A DNA stretch of 52,651 nt, from positions 1 to 52,651 of IMG/VR virus record IMGVR_UViG_3300021599_002177; one strand, 5' to 3'. The notes under the pieces are model-generated. The model saw only the letters and a program-made list of their open reading frames with translations, was not told the origin of the DNA and ran no database searches. Source of the stretch: a virus. Of the stretch, positions 1 through 7,292 are shown piece after piece. The first letter of the stretch is position 1. Each line of letters starts with the position of its first letter. The translations under genes were made by a program, and so were the position numbers.

Positions 1-662
1 TACTTTTCAGCAACCATTTCTATCTCCCGCTGTGGGAAGGACGGAAATCTCTGCCCTTCCACACTGCGACGGAGGGATAGAAAATTCATAAGAGAGCGAG
101 CGTTGATAGTGACATAAGCAGATGAATAGATAGTTACTGGAAGAACCCCTCTAGCAACCTCTCTAGCCACTCCATGCCTAATCATCTCTTCATAGCCTAA
201 ATATGCCTCTTTACAGGTTCTCCTGTAATTAGCCATAGTTACAGCAATCTGCTCTGGACTACCTTCTTCAAAGGTATATGCCCCTGGCTTGCCAATCTGT
301 AGAAGCTTTCTTTGATTGTCTGGGACATAGAACTCTGGTTCTAGAACTCTATAGCGACCAGACTCTTCGTTATAGGAAGCCATGCGATGTCGCATATGCT
401 CTCTCCAAACAAAGATAGGAGCCTTTACATAGAAAGTAAAGACTGAGTGCTCAAATGGAGAGCCATGACGATCTCGCATTAAGTAGTTAATAAGACCCGC
501 CTTTTTCTCAACTTGTTCCATAGAGAAACCAGAATGACGGTCTAGAGACCGTTCTCCTTGAGTTGAGACTCGAGCAGCAAAAACCACATCGTCGTCTGAT
601 GCACTGTGCTTTACTAGTTCCACTTTGACATCAGAACTGAATTTAAGATCGTCTGGGTACAA
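1..662 (-). CDS. thyX: Flavin-dependent thymidylate synthase ThyX (3' end cut by window edge)
   Basis: Makes dTMP from dUMP using methylene-tetrahydrofolate, FAD and NADPH; phages use it to supply thymidylate during replication. The translation contains the ThyX signature RHRMASYNEES (RHRx7S), followed by GRYRVLEPEFY and the later conserved YVTINARSLMNFL segment. No ATG lies near the N-terminus. I place the start at TTG 660-662, directly after the stop of the upstream gene, with an AAGGAG ribosome site about 11 bases upstream inside that gene. At least 220 codons are present; the C-terminus lies beyond position 1. It is second in a two-gene leftward operon. Identity is very confident; the start is inferred. 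Confidence 0.93.
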   Translation of the reverse strand, partial: MYPDDLKFSSDVKVELVKHSASDDDVVFAARVSTQGERSLDRHSGFSMEQVEKKAGLINYLMRDRHGSPFEHSVFTFYVKAPIFVWREHMRHRMASYNEESGRYRVLEPEFYVPDNQRKLLQIGKPGAYTFEEGSPEQIAVTMANYRRTCKEAYLGYEEMIRHGVAREVARGVLPVTIYSSAYVTINARSLMNFLSLRRSVEGQRFPSFPQREIEMVAEK

Positions 663-875
663 TTACTTCTTCTCTCCTTTAAAGATCTTAAAGTTAGGAG
701 CCTTTGGTACTAACTTATCAACCTTCTTCTTTTTGAAGACATTAACAAAAGCAGTCAGCAGAGCCCATACCAAAGTGAAGCCAATAAAGGCGACAATCAG
801 TACTAACACCCAACCGACCATGAAAAGACTTAGTTGCCACGCTATTTCAAACGGGCGTTGCCAGTCTAGATCCAT
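663..875 (-). CDS. Small single-pass membrane protein
   Basis: A 70-residue protein not recognised as a family. Residues about 13-45 form one long hydrophobic stretch (or two short helices) followed by a very basic tail (FKKKKVDK, FKGEKK), so the C-terminus probably faces the cytoplasm. A GAAAGAGGT ribosome site precedes the ATG. It is first in the operon with thyX, whose TTG start follows its stop codon directly, so the two are probably translationally coupled. Function unknown. Confidence 0.7.
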   Translation of the reverse strand: MDLDWQRPFEIAWQLSLFMVGWVLVLIVAFIGFTLVWALLTAFVNVFKKKKVDKLVPKAPNFKIFKGEKK

Positions 876-930
876 CTTTACCTCTTTCCTAGGGGAGTTT
901 CCCCGTAATTAGTGTACAGACTTAGACTTA

Positions 931-959
931 AGTATGTACGAGATTTATGCCAATGTCAA
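931..959 (-). promoter_or_regulatory. Leftward sigma70-like promoter for the thyX operon
   Basis: On the minus strand TTGACA (954-959) is followed after exactly 17 bases by CATACT (931-936), upstream of the 70-aa gene. A short GGGGAGTTTCCCC inverted repeat (894-906) lies in the leader just before that gene. Inferred from motif spacing only. Confidence 0.55.
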
Positions 960-1011
960 CCTTTTTATAAGCTTCATATTGGACGATTTTTAAGATTTTA
1001 GGCGTACAACT

Positions 1012-1779
1012 TTAATTTATTAAGTTTTCTTTTATCTCTTTTAAAACTCTTTTGTGCATACCCGTTCTATGAAATCTATCGTAGAGCTCTTCCATACTTT
1101 GATGGGGTTTAGTGTGTTTATGGTCTAAACACGCATTTGTCTGGCTTTCTAAGTCAGGAGTAAGTTTGAATGGTTTAAACACTACTTTCTTTTCAGTATT
1201 AAACTTTAAGTAAGCTATAGGCTCATCCTCTTCTATAGTTATAGTGTCTACCCCTTCCCACAGCTGATAAATCAAAACGTAGGGCCTAAACCAAGAAGAT
1301 ATGTCAAAGCTAACAGCAGAGATAAAACCCTGCTGAGCTTGTTTAGTTTTGTGCATATATGGAGGGGTAATGGTTAAATCTAGAGGTTCCTCGCTAAAGA
1401 ACATATAGGACAGGTCAAAATCAATAGCGTAGGCATTTTGCAGGGAAGATATTCTTTCTTTAAACCACCTACCGTACTTTTGACCTTCCCTAATAACACC
1501 TTCGCTGTCTAGTTTGATTTCTGCGCTAAAAGGAGCTTTTATTACAAACATGTTATGGGTTAGGGTATGAAGAGCCGAGCATGACTGATACTCTCCAGGA
1601 TAAGGTTGCTCTACAGAAGGAGGTCGCTTAGGGTATCTAGCCCTTCTTCTTTGAATTTCACCCATGAGAGATTTAGGTTGGATATCTAGCAAAATCTGAT
1701 GGTGCTGCTTGCTAAGGTGGGCATGAGGTGCCCAATACACCACTACTTCTTCTTCTTCAGTCTCTATCTCATTACTCAT
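1012..1779 (-). CDS. Family A (YWxP) protein, copy 1
   Basis: A 255-residue protein with clear paralogues at 4500-5252 and 13133-13936. Shared landmarks in order: VVYWAPHA near the N-terminus; a mid-protein hydrophobic segment (TLTHNMFVIKAPF) where the paralogues have CPA..TFIF; YMFFSEEPLDLTITPPYMHK; GFISAVSFDISSWFRPYV; YQLWEG; EDEPIAYLKF; VFKPFKLT; and a C-terminal KEIKENL. This copy is the most diverged: the cysteine of the CPA motif is not obvious. The start overlaps the previous stop by ATGA, so it is the last gene of a leftward set of tiny cysteine-rich proteins. Known biochemical function: none to my knowledge. The paralogy is plain in the sequence. Confidence 0.75.
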   Translation of the reverse strand: MSNEIETEEEEVVVYWAPHAHLSKQHHQILLDIQPKSLMGEIQRRRARYPKRPPSVEQPYPGEYQSCSALHTLTHNMFVIKAPFSAEIKLDSEGVIREGQKYGRWFKERISSLQNAYAIDFDLSYMFFSEEPLDLTITPPYMHKTKQAQQGFISAVSFDISSWFRPYVLIYQLWEGVDTITIEEDEPIAYLKFNTEKKVVFKPFKLTPDLESQTNACLDHKHTKPHQSMEELYDRFHRTGMHKRVLKEIKENLIN

Positions 1780-1940
1780 TCATCACACTCACAAGGGCCG
1801 TATGGGTTAAAACCACAGAACTGGCAGTTCATAGGCTCTTGGTGAGCTTTGCAGTAATAACGGAACTGATGCTCATCGCAACAAACAAAAAGCTCGTCAA
1901 TGATGGTGTAGTAATTGTTCTTATCAATAACCCTACTCAA
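1776..1940 (-). CDS. Small cysteine-rich protein
   Basis: Starting at TTG 1940 gives a 54-residue protein with many Cys/His (FVCCDEHQ, YYCKAH, NCQFCGF, GPCECDE), typical of small metal-binding phage proteins. The TTG overlaps the upstream stop (TTGAGTAG) and has AGGAG seven bases before it, which favours it over the longer ATG at 2000 that would overlap the upstream gene by 68 bases. Its stop overlaps the next ATG. Function unknown. Confidence 0.6.
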   Translation of the reverse strand: MSRVIDKNNYYTIIDELFVCCDEHQFRYYCKAHQEPMNCQFCGFNPYGPCECDE

Positions 1941-2148
1941 CTGGATGCTCCTGTCTTTCTTTATAGTCTTTTGTCTCTTGTTTGGTCCAGTACTCCACAT
2001 AGGCGTACCAATGGATAAGTTCGATAGTTACAGCCTTTGAGTAGTGACAGTAGTTAAAGCCAAAGCCCCAACTATCCCAAATCCCTGCTCCTACTAAAAA
2101 CCTTCCAAATCTTTTGTTTTTACTTCTTATCTTTATTGTATCCCACAT
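1933..2148 (-). CDS. Hypothetical aromatic-rich protein (71 aa)
   Basis: Start at ATG 2148 is set by a strong ribosome site (GGAAGGAGATAT directly before it); a longer frame begins at 2217 without one. The protein is rich in Trp, Tyr and Phe (WDSWGFGFNYCHY, HWYAYVEYW). I do not recognise it. It overlaps the next gene by eight bases. Confidence 0.6.
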   Translation of the reverse strand: MWDTIKIRSKNKRFGRFLVGAGIWDSWGFGFNYCHYSKAVTIELIHWYAYVEYWTKQETKDYKERQEHPVE

Positions 2149-2188
2149 ATATCTCCTTCCCACATTCGGCGCAGATGTAGGCCGACAT
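2120..2188 (-). CDS. Possible zinc-knuckle microprotein (22 aa)
   Basis: ATG at 2188 opens a 22-codon frame with the zinc-ribbon half-site YICAECGKEI, overlapping the start of the 71-aa gene in another frame. No clear ribosome site. It is listed because tiny CxxC proteins are frequent in this window; it may be chance. Confidence 0.25.
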   Translation of the reverse strand: MSAYICAECGKEIYVGYNKDKK

Positions 2189-2241
2189 ATTGTCAAGACT
2201 AAAGTAGCAATGGCCAAAGATCAAGCATGTTAGCTTTTTAA

Positions 2242-2355
2242 TTATTTGCATGTCTTTAGATGCCTAACTAAGGTCATATGAGCAAAGCCAGATCTGACCT
2301 CTATCTCTGCTTTGCAATTGGGGCAGATGACTGCCTTATTAACTGTTTTACTCAT
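2242..2355 (-). CDS. Zinc-knuckle microprotein (37 aa)
   Basis: Encodes CPNCKAEIEV, then HMTLVRHLKTCK, a plausible C2HC-type metal site. Its ATG overlaps the stop of the preceding gene (ATGA), a standard phage coupling arrangement, which argues that it is real despite its size. Function unknown; small single-finger proteins are common accessory phage genes. Confidence 0.6.
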   Translation of the reverse strand: MSKTVNKAVICPNCKAEIEVRSGFAHMTLVRHLKTCK

Positions 2356-2522
2356 TTAGTTTTGGTGCTTTCTCTGTGCTGCTTTGCGAGAGCCAAAAGC
2401 TCTTGCGTTGTCCTGTGTGGGTAGTAGCCACTATCGTCAGTGTTCTTGATGTTCTTACTACCTATCAAAGCAAGTTTGACTGACTTCCTAATAGAGGTGT
2501 AGAGAGCGTATTCCAAAAACAT
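2352..2522 (-). CDS. Small protein with YYPxRTTQELLALA motif, copy 1
   Basis: A 56-residue protein ending in GYYPHRTTQELLALAKQH. The same motif (YYPRRTTQELLALAGHARK) is found in the 64-aa protein at 45467-45661, so these are paralogues 43 kb apart. Start chosen from GAAAGGA five bases before the ATG. A promoter lies upstream at 2547-2574. The shared 15-residue block is probably a small helical recognition or dimerisation unit, but no function is known. Confidence 0.65.
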   Translation of the reverse strand: MFLEYALYTSIRKSVKLALIGSKNIKNTDDSGYYPHRTTQELLALAKQHRESTKTK

Positions 2523-2544
2523 ATAGGTCCTTTCGTCGTTGGTC

Positions 2545-3174
2545 TTAGTCTACAGGTTCTATTGTATCTGTCAAGTCCATTTTTCCCGGCGCCCTTTCCG
2601 TTATAGGAGGGACGGGAAGAGAGGGGGAGAGGGTTGTGTGTTGTGTCTTTTTGCTGGCTCTCCAGCGTGCCATGCGCTGCCTTTTCTCCTCTAGGGAGAG
2701 ATTGCGCTTGGCTTCTCGACTGCGCTCTCGTAAGCAGAGTTTGCAAAGGGCATATGGATATCCTTGCTTTTTTCGGAAAGTTGTGTTCTCTAGGGTTCTT
2801 GGGTGGCCATGACGACAGAGTTCGTTGAGAATGGGTATGCCAACATGCTCTTCTATTGAAAGTCTTATCCCTTTATTAATGGCATCTAAGTTGTTTGCAG
2901 CAACTGTGCCTAATGTTAGATGGCTTGGATTAACGCAAAGTTTGTTGTCGCATAGGTGCATCACCACAAGGTTTGAGTCTGGGAGATTTCCTTCGTTGTT
3001 TGCGAGCGCCCACGAAAATCTGTGTGCTGTGATGATTCGTTTTGGTGTGTAAGCAAAGGCTCCATACCCACTGCTTTGTTTAGCTGCTTGCCATTCCCAG
3101 CAAGATTTCTGGCTAGTCACTTGCACTTTGTTCCAGAAGCGATCAGCCCTAAGCTCTTCGTAGGTCCTTGCCAT
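2545..3174 (-). CDS. HNH endonuclease (HNH_3 / homing type)
   Basis: Contains the HNH_3 pattern in order: FWNKV, CWEWQ, GYGAF, AHRFSWAL, VVMHLCDNKLCVNPSHLTLGT and NNLDAINKGIR, followed by a second Cys/His module (LCRHGHPRT, ALCKLCLRERSREAKR). Free-standing HNH enzymes of this kind nick DNA and spread as homing genes between phages. I place the start at ATG 3174; frames extend to 3195. The last ~35 codons read through repeat R3 copy A and the promoter of the next gene, so the C-terminal tail (about TTLSPSLPVPPITERAPGK onward) is probably repeat-derived rather than family sequence. Confidence 0.85.
   Translation of the reverse strand: MARTYEELRADRFWNKVQVTSQKSCWEWQAAKQSSGYGAFAYTPKRIITAHRFSWALANNEGNLPDSNLVVMHLCDNKLCVNPSHLTLGTVAANNLDAINKGIRLSIEEHVGIPILNELCRHGHPRTLENTTFRKKQGYPYALCKLCLRERSREAKRNLSLEEKRQRMARWRASKKTQHTTLSPSLPVPPITERAPGKMDLTDTIEPVD
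2547..2574 (-). promoter_or_regulatory. Leftward promoter beside R3 copy A
   Basis: TTGACA (2569-2574, minus) and TAGACT (2547-2552) are 16 bases apart, upstream of the 56-aa gene and just downstream of repeat R3 copy A. The promoter lies inside the 3' end of the HNH gene. Confidence 0.5.
2580..2646. repeat. R3 intergenic repeat, copy A
   Basis: First of three related elements (others 4386-4460 and 8360-8438). Plus-strand order: TTTTCCSGG, a variable G/C patch, TTCCGTTATA, a purine-rich GGAGGGA tract, then TTGTGTGT/TGTGT. The CCGTTATA core is at 2598-2605. This copy is overlapped by the HNH reading frame. Confidence 0.7.
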
Positions 3175-3589
3175 CGTCAGATGGTACATCGTCAAGGTTC
3201 TCTAGGTAGCGAACGTGAGTCCTGTGTCTATGACAATTTGAGCAGACAATCTCACACTTGGCTACCTCTTCTTTAACAATCTCTAAACTAACCACCTTGT
3301 TGGAGTATTGAGATATATTAAAACGCTTCTTGCCTCGAACATGGTCAAAGTCCATAATCCAATAAGGATAGGTGGAGCCACAGTCGGCGCAAGGAGTCTT
3401 GCTTTTTAAATCTTGTAGGTAGTCTGCTATCTCTTTCTTGTGTCTTCTGCGTCTGCTGTTTGTCTTTTCAATCTGACCCTCACCAAGGTGATATGAGACA
3501 GTGCCCTTTGAGCAACTGAGGGCTTTGGATATCTCGTTATAGGAGAAGCCTTCAGCGCTTAGACGAAGGATTTCATCCTTGTGCTTCAT
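3149..3589 (-). CDS. HNH endonuclease with N-terminal HTH
   Basis: About 146 residues from ATG 3589. The N-terminus is a resolvase/HTH-like segment (ILRLSAEGFSYNEISKALSCSKGTVSYHL). The C-terminal half is an HNH domain with CADCGS, MDFDHVRGKKRF and IVCSNCHRHRTH. A longer frame to 3652 would run into tRNA-Met, so I reject it. It overlaps the next HNH gene by 26 bases. Two HNH genes beside two tRNAs suggest an insertion-prone spot. Confidence 0.85.
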   Translation of the reverse strand: MKHKDEILRLSAEGFSYNEISKALSCSKGTVSYHLGEGQIEKTNSRRRRHKKEIADYLQDLKSKTPCADCGSTYPYWIMDFDHVRGKKRFNISQYSNKVVSLEIVKEEVAKCEIVCSNCHRHRTHVRYLENLDDVPSDDGKDLRRA

Positions 3590-3640
3590 AGAATACAAGT
3601 TTGACACAGGTTCAAAATGTCTATTTTGTTTGAACTTAAG

Positions 3641-3714
3641 TGCGCTATGCAAGACTCGAACTTGCGACGACCAAATTATGAGTTTGGGGCTCTAACCGAC
3701 TGAGCTAATAGCGC
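3641..3714 (-). tRNA. tRNA with CAT anticodon (Met, or Ile after lysidine modification)
   Basis: Minus-strand cloverleaf: acceptor GCGCTAT pairs with ATAGCGC; D-arm GCTC..GAGC; anticodon stem CCAAA/TTTGG with loop CTCATAA (anticodon CAT); T-arm GCAAG-TTCGAGT-CTTGC. Discriminator A, no encoded CCA. Whether it is elongator Met or Ile2 cannot be settled by eye. Confidence 0.9.
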
Positions 3715-3718
3715 TTGG

Positions 3719-3791
3719 CGCCCTCGGCAGGGATCGAACCTGCGACGCAGACCTTAGAAGAGTCTCGCTCTATCCACTGAGCTACGAAGGC
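3719..3791 (-). tRNA. tRNA-Arg (TCT)
   Basis: Acceptor GCCTTCG pairs with CGAGGGC (one G-T); D-arm GCTC..GAGC; anticodon stem AGACT/GGTCT with loop CTTCTAA (anticodon TCT); T-arm GCAGG-TTCGATC-CCTGC. CCA is encoded directly after the discriminator (3716-3718). It reads AGA codons, which are frequent in the neighbouring genes. The 5' end abuts the stop codon of the 189-aa gene, so both tRNAs may be cut from that transcript. Confidence 0.93.
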
Positions 3792-4361
3792 TTATATGTT
3801 TGCAGAAAGGGTTAAAGAAGGCAAAGAGCTCATGCTATTTAAATTAGTATGAGGAATTCTCCATTTTTTGCCATTGCTAAAAGGGACTTCAAACTCTGGG
3901 TTTTTACATTGTGAGCCATACATCCAACCTATTGCTTCGTAAGGTTCCGAGTGGTATTCCCTAGAAGGAAGTCTTTGTTTTTTGCTTTCTGGCCCTCCGA
4001 CTATAAGAACATACATACTCTCTTCTTTATCTAAAAAGTTGTATCTTAAGGAAGGCTCTGTTTGTTTATTGATATATGTAAAGCAGTACTTAATCTCTAC
4101 ATCCTTTACATCTTCTTCTGTCCTCCATTTATTAACATGAGGGACGAAATCGTCTAGCCCGACCATGCGAGCAAAAGCTAGCTCTGACCCAGCTGCAATA
4201 CAGTGTTGCCACATTTCCCAGATGTCGCCCTCTGAATAATTACGATTTGCTTGAGGATTTCCAAAGTAAGGTTTCTGCCTTAAATACCCAATTTCAGCGC
4301 AAACTGCTTCCTCTTCAGGGCTTAGGGTGTACTTCCATCTATTATTCTCTTCAATAAACAT
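3792..4361 (-). CDS. Phage hypothetical protein (189 aa), possibly nuclease-like
   Basis: The layout resembles a recurrent phage protein type: GSELAFARMVGL, then an acidic DVEIKYCFT, LRYNFLDKEESMYVLIVGG, and YEAIGWMYGSQCKN, with a C-terminal IPHTNLNSM. The DVEIK segment after a conserved Glu could be a PD-(D/E)xK-type active site, but this is only a pattern impression. Its TATTCT -10 element (4368-4373) lies six bases from the ATG, so the mRNA is probably leaderless. It diverges from the family A gene across R3 copy B. Confidence 0.65.
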   Translation of the reverse strand: MFIEENNRWKYTLSPEEEAVCAEIGYLRQKPYFGNPQANRNYSEGDIWEMWQHCIAAGSELAFARMVGLDDFVPHVNKWRTEEDVKDVEIKYCFTYINKQTEPSLRYNFLDKEESMYVLIVGGPESKKQRLPSREYHSEPYEAIGWMYGSQCKNPEFEVPFSNGKKWRIPHTNLNSMSSLPSLTLSANI

Positions 4362-4385
4362 GTGGGGAGAATATCACTAAAACTC

Positions 4386-4460
4386 GATTTTCCGGGCGTC
4401 CACTCCGTTATAGGTGGAGGAGGCAGATTTTCCGGGGAGGGTTGTGTGTTTGGTGTGTGT
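4386..4460. repeat. R3 intergenic repeat, copy B
   Basis: Lies between the divergent starts at 4361 and 4500. CCGTTATA core at 4405-4412; TTTTCCGG occurs twice (4388-4395 and again near 4428); ends in a TTGTGTGTTTGGTGTGTG-like tract. Its position over the -35 area of the leftward promoter suggests a regulatory site. Confidence 0.7.
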
Positions 4461-4499
4461 TTTCTTTTGCAAAAGTAAGTATTTGTGTAAGATGTGAAC

Positions 4500-5252
4500 A
4501 TGTCATCAAATGAACCCTTAGTAGTCTATTGGACTCCTGGTGCTATTATAGATAAGTTTGAAAACGATAACTGGAACACTATGTATGGTTCTACTATCTA
4601 TCCAGACCCTAAAAATCTCCATGCTGCTTTAATGAAAGAAAAGAACCCAGATAGAGGTCCAACTACTTTTATTTCGTGTCCTGCAGCTTTAAATACGTTT
4701 AGAAAGACTTTTATCTTTTATAACTCAAAAGCTTGTAAGTATGAATACGATCTAAGAAATATGGAAAAACCTCAGGTCAAACCTGAAGGTGATGATTATT
4801 TAAACTATGCTGTTAGAAGACCTCCAGCACTAATAGATAAACCAACCATTGAGTTCCAGCTTCGTTGGATATTCTTTTCTGAAGAGTCCTTAGAGATAGA
4901 TATAACACCTCCAATGTTTAGTCAGCCTAAATACACTAGGTATGGAACTTGCGTACCTGGTCAGTACAATATTGGTCAATGGTATAGACCTTTTGTTTTT
5001 GAAATTCAAATGTGGGAACCACAGGGTAAGTTTGTGTTGGAAAAAGATGAACCTCTTTTCTATGCTACTTTCTTTACTGATAGACCTATTGTGTTGAAGC
5101 GCTATGTCTACACAGAAAAGCTAGATAGTATTAGCAAACATTTGATTGCTAGCACTACAAACGAGCCATTAGACAGTAGATACGATTTATTTAACAACAC
5201 AAGTCAAAGAGAACTTATTCTTAAAAATATTAAAGAAAACTTACTTGAATAG
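4500..5252 (+). CDS. Family A (YWxP) protein, copy 2
   Basis: About 250 residues with the full family layout: VVYWTPGA, ISCPAALNTFRKTFIF, LRWIFFSEESLEIDITPP, YGTCVPGQYNIGQWYRPF, IQMWEP, DEPLFYATFFTDRPIVLKRY and a C-terminal NIKENLL. A TAAGAT element (4488-4493) six bases before ATG 4500 supports a leaderless start there rather than GTG 4494. It heads a rightward cassette with an Ntn hydrolase and a family B protein, separated by two and about 20 bases. No transmembrane segment or signal peptide is visible. Function unknown. Confidence 0.8.
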   Translation: MSSNEPLVVYWTPGAIIDKFENDNWNTMYGSTIYPDPKNLHAALMKEKNPDRGPTTFISCPAALNTFRKTFIFYNSKACKYEYDLRNMEKPQVKPEGDDYLNYAVRRPPALIDKPTIEFQLRWIFFSEESLEIDITPPMFSQPKYTRYGTCVPGQYNIGQWYRPFVFEIQMWEPQGKFVLEKDEPLFYATFFTDRPIVLKRYVYTEKLDSISKHLIASTTNEPLDSRYDLFNNTSQRELILKNIKENLLE

Positions 5253-5254
5253 CT

Positions 5255-5779
5255 ATGACAACTATTATAGGAATACAAAGTAAAGGCTCTTGCCTACTAG
5301 CTGCTGACTCTCGTACTACCAATGAATATGGACGCCCGTACCATCACGAAAAGGTTGCAAAGCTAACTGAGCGTGGGGAATGGATTATTGCTGGTGCAGG
5401 AGATCCTCAAGCCTGTGACATCGTTCAGCATCTATGGGCTCCACCGAAACAAACAATTAAAGATGACTATAAATATATTGTCAGTAAGGCTGCTTTAAGT
5501 ATTAGAGATTGCTTAAAGAAAAACGGATATGAAAGAGATAAATCTGATCCAGATGGAGGGTTTATTTTCTTAATAGCGTACAAAGGAACTCTTTATGAGA
5601 TTGATGAAACCTTTACTGTATATATGAGAGATGATGGTTTCTATGGAATAGGTAGTGGGTCACGGTGGGCGCTTGGAGCTTTACAAGCTGGAGCTGACTG
5701 GAAGGTTGCTTTAGAGATAGCAGAGAAAAACGACATATACACTGGATCTCCTTTTACACATATCACTCAAAAAAGCTAA
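5255..5779 (+). CDS. Proteasome-like Ntn hydrolase, copy 1
   Basis: A 174-residue protein of the proteasome-beta/HslV fold family. MTTIIGIQSKGSCLLAADSR has the N-terminal Thr after Met removal, Asp18 (D17 of the mature chain) and a following Lys33, matching the Thr1/Asp17/Lys33 triad; GSGSRWALGAL fits the conserved GSG segment near the C-terminus. HslV-type enzymes are threonine proteases; phage versions have unproven substrates. It sits between family A and family B genes two bases after the former's stop. A paralogue is at 43658-44227. Confidence 0.8.
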   Translation: MTTIIGIQSKGSCLLAADSRTTNEYGRPYHHEKVAKLTERGEWIIAGAGDPQACDIVQHLWAPPKQTIKDDYKYIVSKAALSIRDCLKKNGYERDKSDPDGGFIFLIAYKGTLYEIDETFTVYMRDDGFYGIGSGSRWALGALQAGADWKVALEIAEKNDIYTGSPFTHITQKS

Positions 5780-5799
5780 CCTTAGGATACAATTACAAA

Positions 5800-6537
5800 A
5801 TGAATCTATTTAAAAGGGTAATTAAGCCAAAGCCAGTAAAGATAAAGTTTTTAAATTCAAAGGCTATTGATGATGCTTATAAACCTCAGCCAGCAAGAAA
5901 AGATCTTCCATCTTGGTATAGGGATCAAGAAGCTTTTATGGGCGGTAAAAAAGGACTTATGAGGGATGCAAATACTGGAAATGCAACTATAAAAAGATGT
6001 GTACCTGTATTAGACATGTTAATGTCTGGCTACATACTTTACACTCCAGTAGATATATGGGTCAGCAACAATGAAAGGGGAGAGTATGGCTTTAACTGGA
6101 AAGGCTATGAAGTAATTGGCGACCACGATAAAGCTCAGCTAAAAAATCATCCTTATATTGATAGCAGCCCTAATAAACTCCCTAAAATTGTAAATCCGTG
6201 GTCTATCACTACTGAGCCTGGGTACTCATGTATGTTCATAAACCCTCCTCATAGAGAGTCTGTTTTTAGAATATTTGAAGGAATAGTAGATACTGATACA
6301 TACAATATTCCAGTAAATCTTCCTTTTGTCTTTAATGATCCTCTTTTTCAAGGTTTAATCCCAGCAGGAACTCCTATGGCTTTAGTTATACCTTTTAAAA
6401 GAGATTCTTTTGAGTGTGTAGTAGAAACATTAAATGAAAGCAATGCTGACAGAATAGATAAGCAAAATACTACAATGATCAGTCACTACTACGACACTTA
6501 CAGAAGACTTTTTTGGGCTGGTAAAGACTATAACTAA
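5800..6537 (+). CDS. Family B (DUF6065-like) protein, copy 1
   Basis: A 245-residue protein paralogous to the one at 10990-11715. Shared order: LPSWYRDQEAF, TGNATIKRCVPVLDMLMSGY, a long beta-rich middle, GYSCMFINPPHR, FEGIVDTDTYNIPVNLPF, GLIPAGTPMALVIPFKRDSF. The last block matches the P.G.P...PV/IPFKR end of DUF6065-type proteins and echoes the DEPLFY..LKRF end of family A. Cytosolic by composition. Third gene of the rightward A-Ntn-B cassette. Function unknown. Confidence 0.75.
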   Translation: MNLFKRVIKPKPVKIKFLNSKAIDDAYKPQPARKDLPSWYRDQEAFMGGKKGLMRDANTGNATIKRCVPVLDMLMSGYILYTPVDIWVSNNERGEYGFNWKGYEVIGDHDKAQLKNHPYIDSSPNKLPKIVNPWSITTEPGYSCMFINPPHRESVFRIFEGIVDTDTYNIPVNLPFVFNDPLFQGLIPAGTPMALVIPFKRDSFECVVETLNESNADRIDKQNTTMISHYYDTYRRLFWAGKDYN

Positions 6538-6558
6538 ATTAAGTTTAGTTATCTTTTT
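6532..6558. terminator. Bidirectional terminator-like hairpin
   Basis: AACTAAA (6532-6538) and TTTAGTT (6544-6550) flank a five-base loop, followed by a T-rich tract. It lies between convergent genes at their stop codons. The stem is AT-only, so confidence is moderate. Confidence 0.45.
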
Positions 6559-6712
6559 TACAGGTACAGGTTACTTTTTTGCTTAACTTGTAGTGCTGTA
6601 TAGCCATCCAAAGGTTCCATCCAAACATAACAATCATTAAAAACCACATAGCTTCCATGTCACTAATAGAAGAAGTGTCTACTGCTATGTGGTCTTTATG
6701 ATCGTGATTCAT
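6545..6712 (-). CDS. Small membrane protein next to endolysin
   Basis: A 55-residue protein with one strong membrane segment (about residues 20-41, MWFLMIVMFGWNLWMAI) and a short cysteine-containing tail (VTCTCKKDN). The ATG overlaps the endolysin stop by one base (TAATG). Position and topology suit an accessory lysis protein or second holin, but nothing proves it. Confidence 0.6.
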   Translation of the reverse strand: MNHDHKDHIAVDTSSISDMEAMWFLMIVMFGWNLWMAIQHYKLSKKVTCTCKKDN

Positions 6713-7290
6713 TATTTAATTGCTTGGTGACATGTTGGGCAGACTTTTTCTTCTGCCTTAGCTGCTGGTGCTGACTTAGCAGCTCCTGCGCCCTTAAACT
6801 TTGGACGACCAAATCCAACAATAGAAATCATTTCTCCAGCCTTGTTCTTCTTAAACGCACGAAGTTTCTTTGAAACTTGTCCGCCATTTCGCTGGCTTCC
6901 CTTTTTATCTGGGCTGGTGTTTCCTTCGATACACCAAACAGTTCCATCTTCGTTGTCCTTGATGACAATGCCAACATGAGAAATTCTATCGACGCCATCT
7001 GCTGGGAAATCAAAATACGCAATATCTCCTGGCTCTGGATCTGCGATGTCTCCATCAATCCATGCACCAGACTTTTTAAATGCCTGTGCTCCACCTGGGG
7101 TATAAACAGTATTAGGAACTTTTACCCCGGCTTCGTTCGCACACCACATTACGAAACTTCCGCACCAAGGTTGGAAGTTAGCCTTTGTGTAAGCACCGTA
7201 CTTTGTTTCGTTATCTTTAGGACCTTCGATAGTTCCTAACTCTGCTGTAGCAACTTCAATAAGACGAGCTGCTGTTCCTTGTTCGGCCAT
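6712..7290 (-). CDS. CHAP-domain endolysin
   Basis: A 192-residue cell-wall hydrolase (amidase or endopeptidase class). The CHAP catalytic residues can be placed: Cys43 in QPWCGSFVMWC, His105 in RISHVGIV and the acidic/polar third residue at Glu122-Asn124 in IEGNTS. GDIAYFDF is the usual strand before the His. A linker rich in Ala/Lys leads to a C-terminal CPTCHQAIK, possibly a half zinc site. No signal peptide, so it depends on a holin. Downstream of the two-TM protein in a leftward lysis cassette. Confidence 0.9.
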   Translation of the reverse strand: MAEQGTAARLIEVATAELGTIEGPKDNETKYGAYTKANFQPWCGSFVMWCANEAGVKVPNTVYTPGGAQAFKKSGAWIDGDIADPEPGDIAYFDFPADGVDRISHVGIVIKDNEDGTVWCIEGNTSPDKKGSQRNGGQVSKKLRAFKKNKAGEMISIVGFGRPKFKGAGAAKSAPAAKAEEKVCPTCHQAIK

Positions 7291-7292
7291 TG

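Noticed and set aside
625-912. Rightward 95-aa frame opposite thyX and the 70-aa gene
   Set aside because: Shadow of two well-supported leftward genes; no ribosome site or family motifs.
3590-3652. Longer start for the HNH gene
   Set aside because: Would place coding sequence inside tRNA-Met; ATG 3589 avoids this.
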